Under the pieces are notes generated by a model, which saw only the letters and a list, made by a program, of their open reading frames with translations, was not told the DNA's origin and made no database searches. From Hadesarchaea archaeon DG-33 (lineage in GTDB: Archaea; Hadarchaeota; Hadarchaeia; Hadarchaeales; Hadarchaeaceae): a stretch of 6,233 nt of DNA. Both the position numbers and the translations under genes were made by a program. The first letter of the stretch is position 1. Every line of letters begins with the position of its first letter. Location: positions 1 to 6,233 of the forward strand of contig LQHI01000003.1 of the NCBI GenBank assembly GCA_001515185.1, read 5' to 3'. Below, in pieces: positions 6,186-6,233 of this stretch.

Positions 6186-6230
6186 CAAACCTCGCCGAAG
6201 AGGTTGTCCGTAAAAATCAAGGCGAGGTAA
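6186..6230 (+). other. rpoP: In-frame continuation of rpoP: probable remnant or read-through C-terminal tail
   Basis: Directly after the rpoP TAA, the same frame reads QTSPKRLSVKIKAR and then TAA (6228-6230), which abuts an ATG at 6231. From memory of the family, archaeal RpoP ends in a basic tail such as KPRPKV...RVKAI or RVKAR, and eukaryotic Rpb12 has a KRL...DAR ending. The shared PK/KRL and VKxKAR pattern suggests this is the tail. Counting it, the protein would be 44 residues including the stop position, a normal family length. I see the sequence directly; homology of the tail is inference from recalled relatives. Confidence 0.65.
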
Positions 6231-6233
6231 ATG
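6231..6233 (+). CDS. Start codon of the next superoperon gene (window ends)
   Basis: The final three bases are ATG, directly after the second TAA in the rpoP frame and preceded by AAGG (6219-6222) eight bases upstream, the same stop-then-start arrangement as at other junctions here. In related archaea a gene for a Pcc1-like KEOPS subunit, a Brix-domain protein or prefoldin beta is often found nearby, but no coding sequence is visible, so I do not assign one. Confidence 0.5.

Overview
The window is a stretch of archaeal chromosome carrying conserved information-processing genes, with no mobile elements, CRISPR arrays or RNA genes that I can see. The archaeal assignment rests on a 20S proteasome alpha subunit, SBDS, the exosome subunits Rrp4/Rrp41/Rrp42, the RNase P protein Pop5, ribosomal protein L37Ae, RNA polymerase subunit P and a Bud32 kinase lying together. 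The DNA is moderately GC-rich and most genes have good Shine-Dalgarno (SD) sequences. Bud32 is a stand-alone protein, not fused to Kae1. I cannot name the lineage from the sequence alone.

Left part (1-1623, minus strand): a compact operon read right to left, bud32 (KEOPS kinase), then a RdgB/HAM1-type XTP/dITP pyrophosphatase, then rpsO (ribosomal protein S15, cut by the left edge of the window). bud32 and the pyrophosphatase overlap by 10 bases, and a 4-base gap separates the pyrophosphatase from rpsO. Positions 1624-1801 are a divergent promoter region of 178 bases.

Right part (1802-6233, plus strand): the archaeal proteasome-exosome superoperon in the order pop5, psmA, sdo1 (SBDS), rrp4, rrp41, rrp42, rpl37ae, rpoP, then the start codon of one more gene as the last three bases. 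These genes cover tRNA 5' maturation (Pop5), protein degradation (PsmA), ribosome maturation (SBDS), RNA 3' processing and decay (Rrp4 cap, Rrp41/Rrp42 ring), the large ribosomal subunit (L37Ae) and transcription (RpoP). From psmA on, junctions are 0-6 bases. The one larger gap, between pop5 and psmA, holds a candidate extra promoter.

The most notable observation is in rpoP. An in-frame TAA at 6183-6185 ends the protein at 29 residues just after the second zinc-binding CxxC. The same frame then continues with a basic stretch ending VKIKAR, which resembles the conserved C-terminal tail of the RpoP family, to a second TAA that abuts the next gene's ATG. This could be a sequence error, a pair of compensating indels, a real truncation, or a recoded stop. 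A second oddity is that S15 lacks the N-terminal RMH...GKG segment typical of archaeal and eukaryotic S15/uS15.
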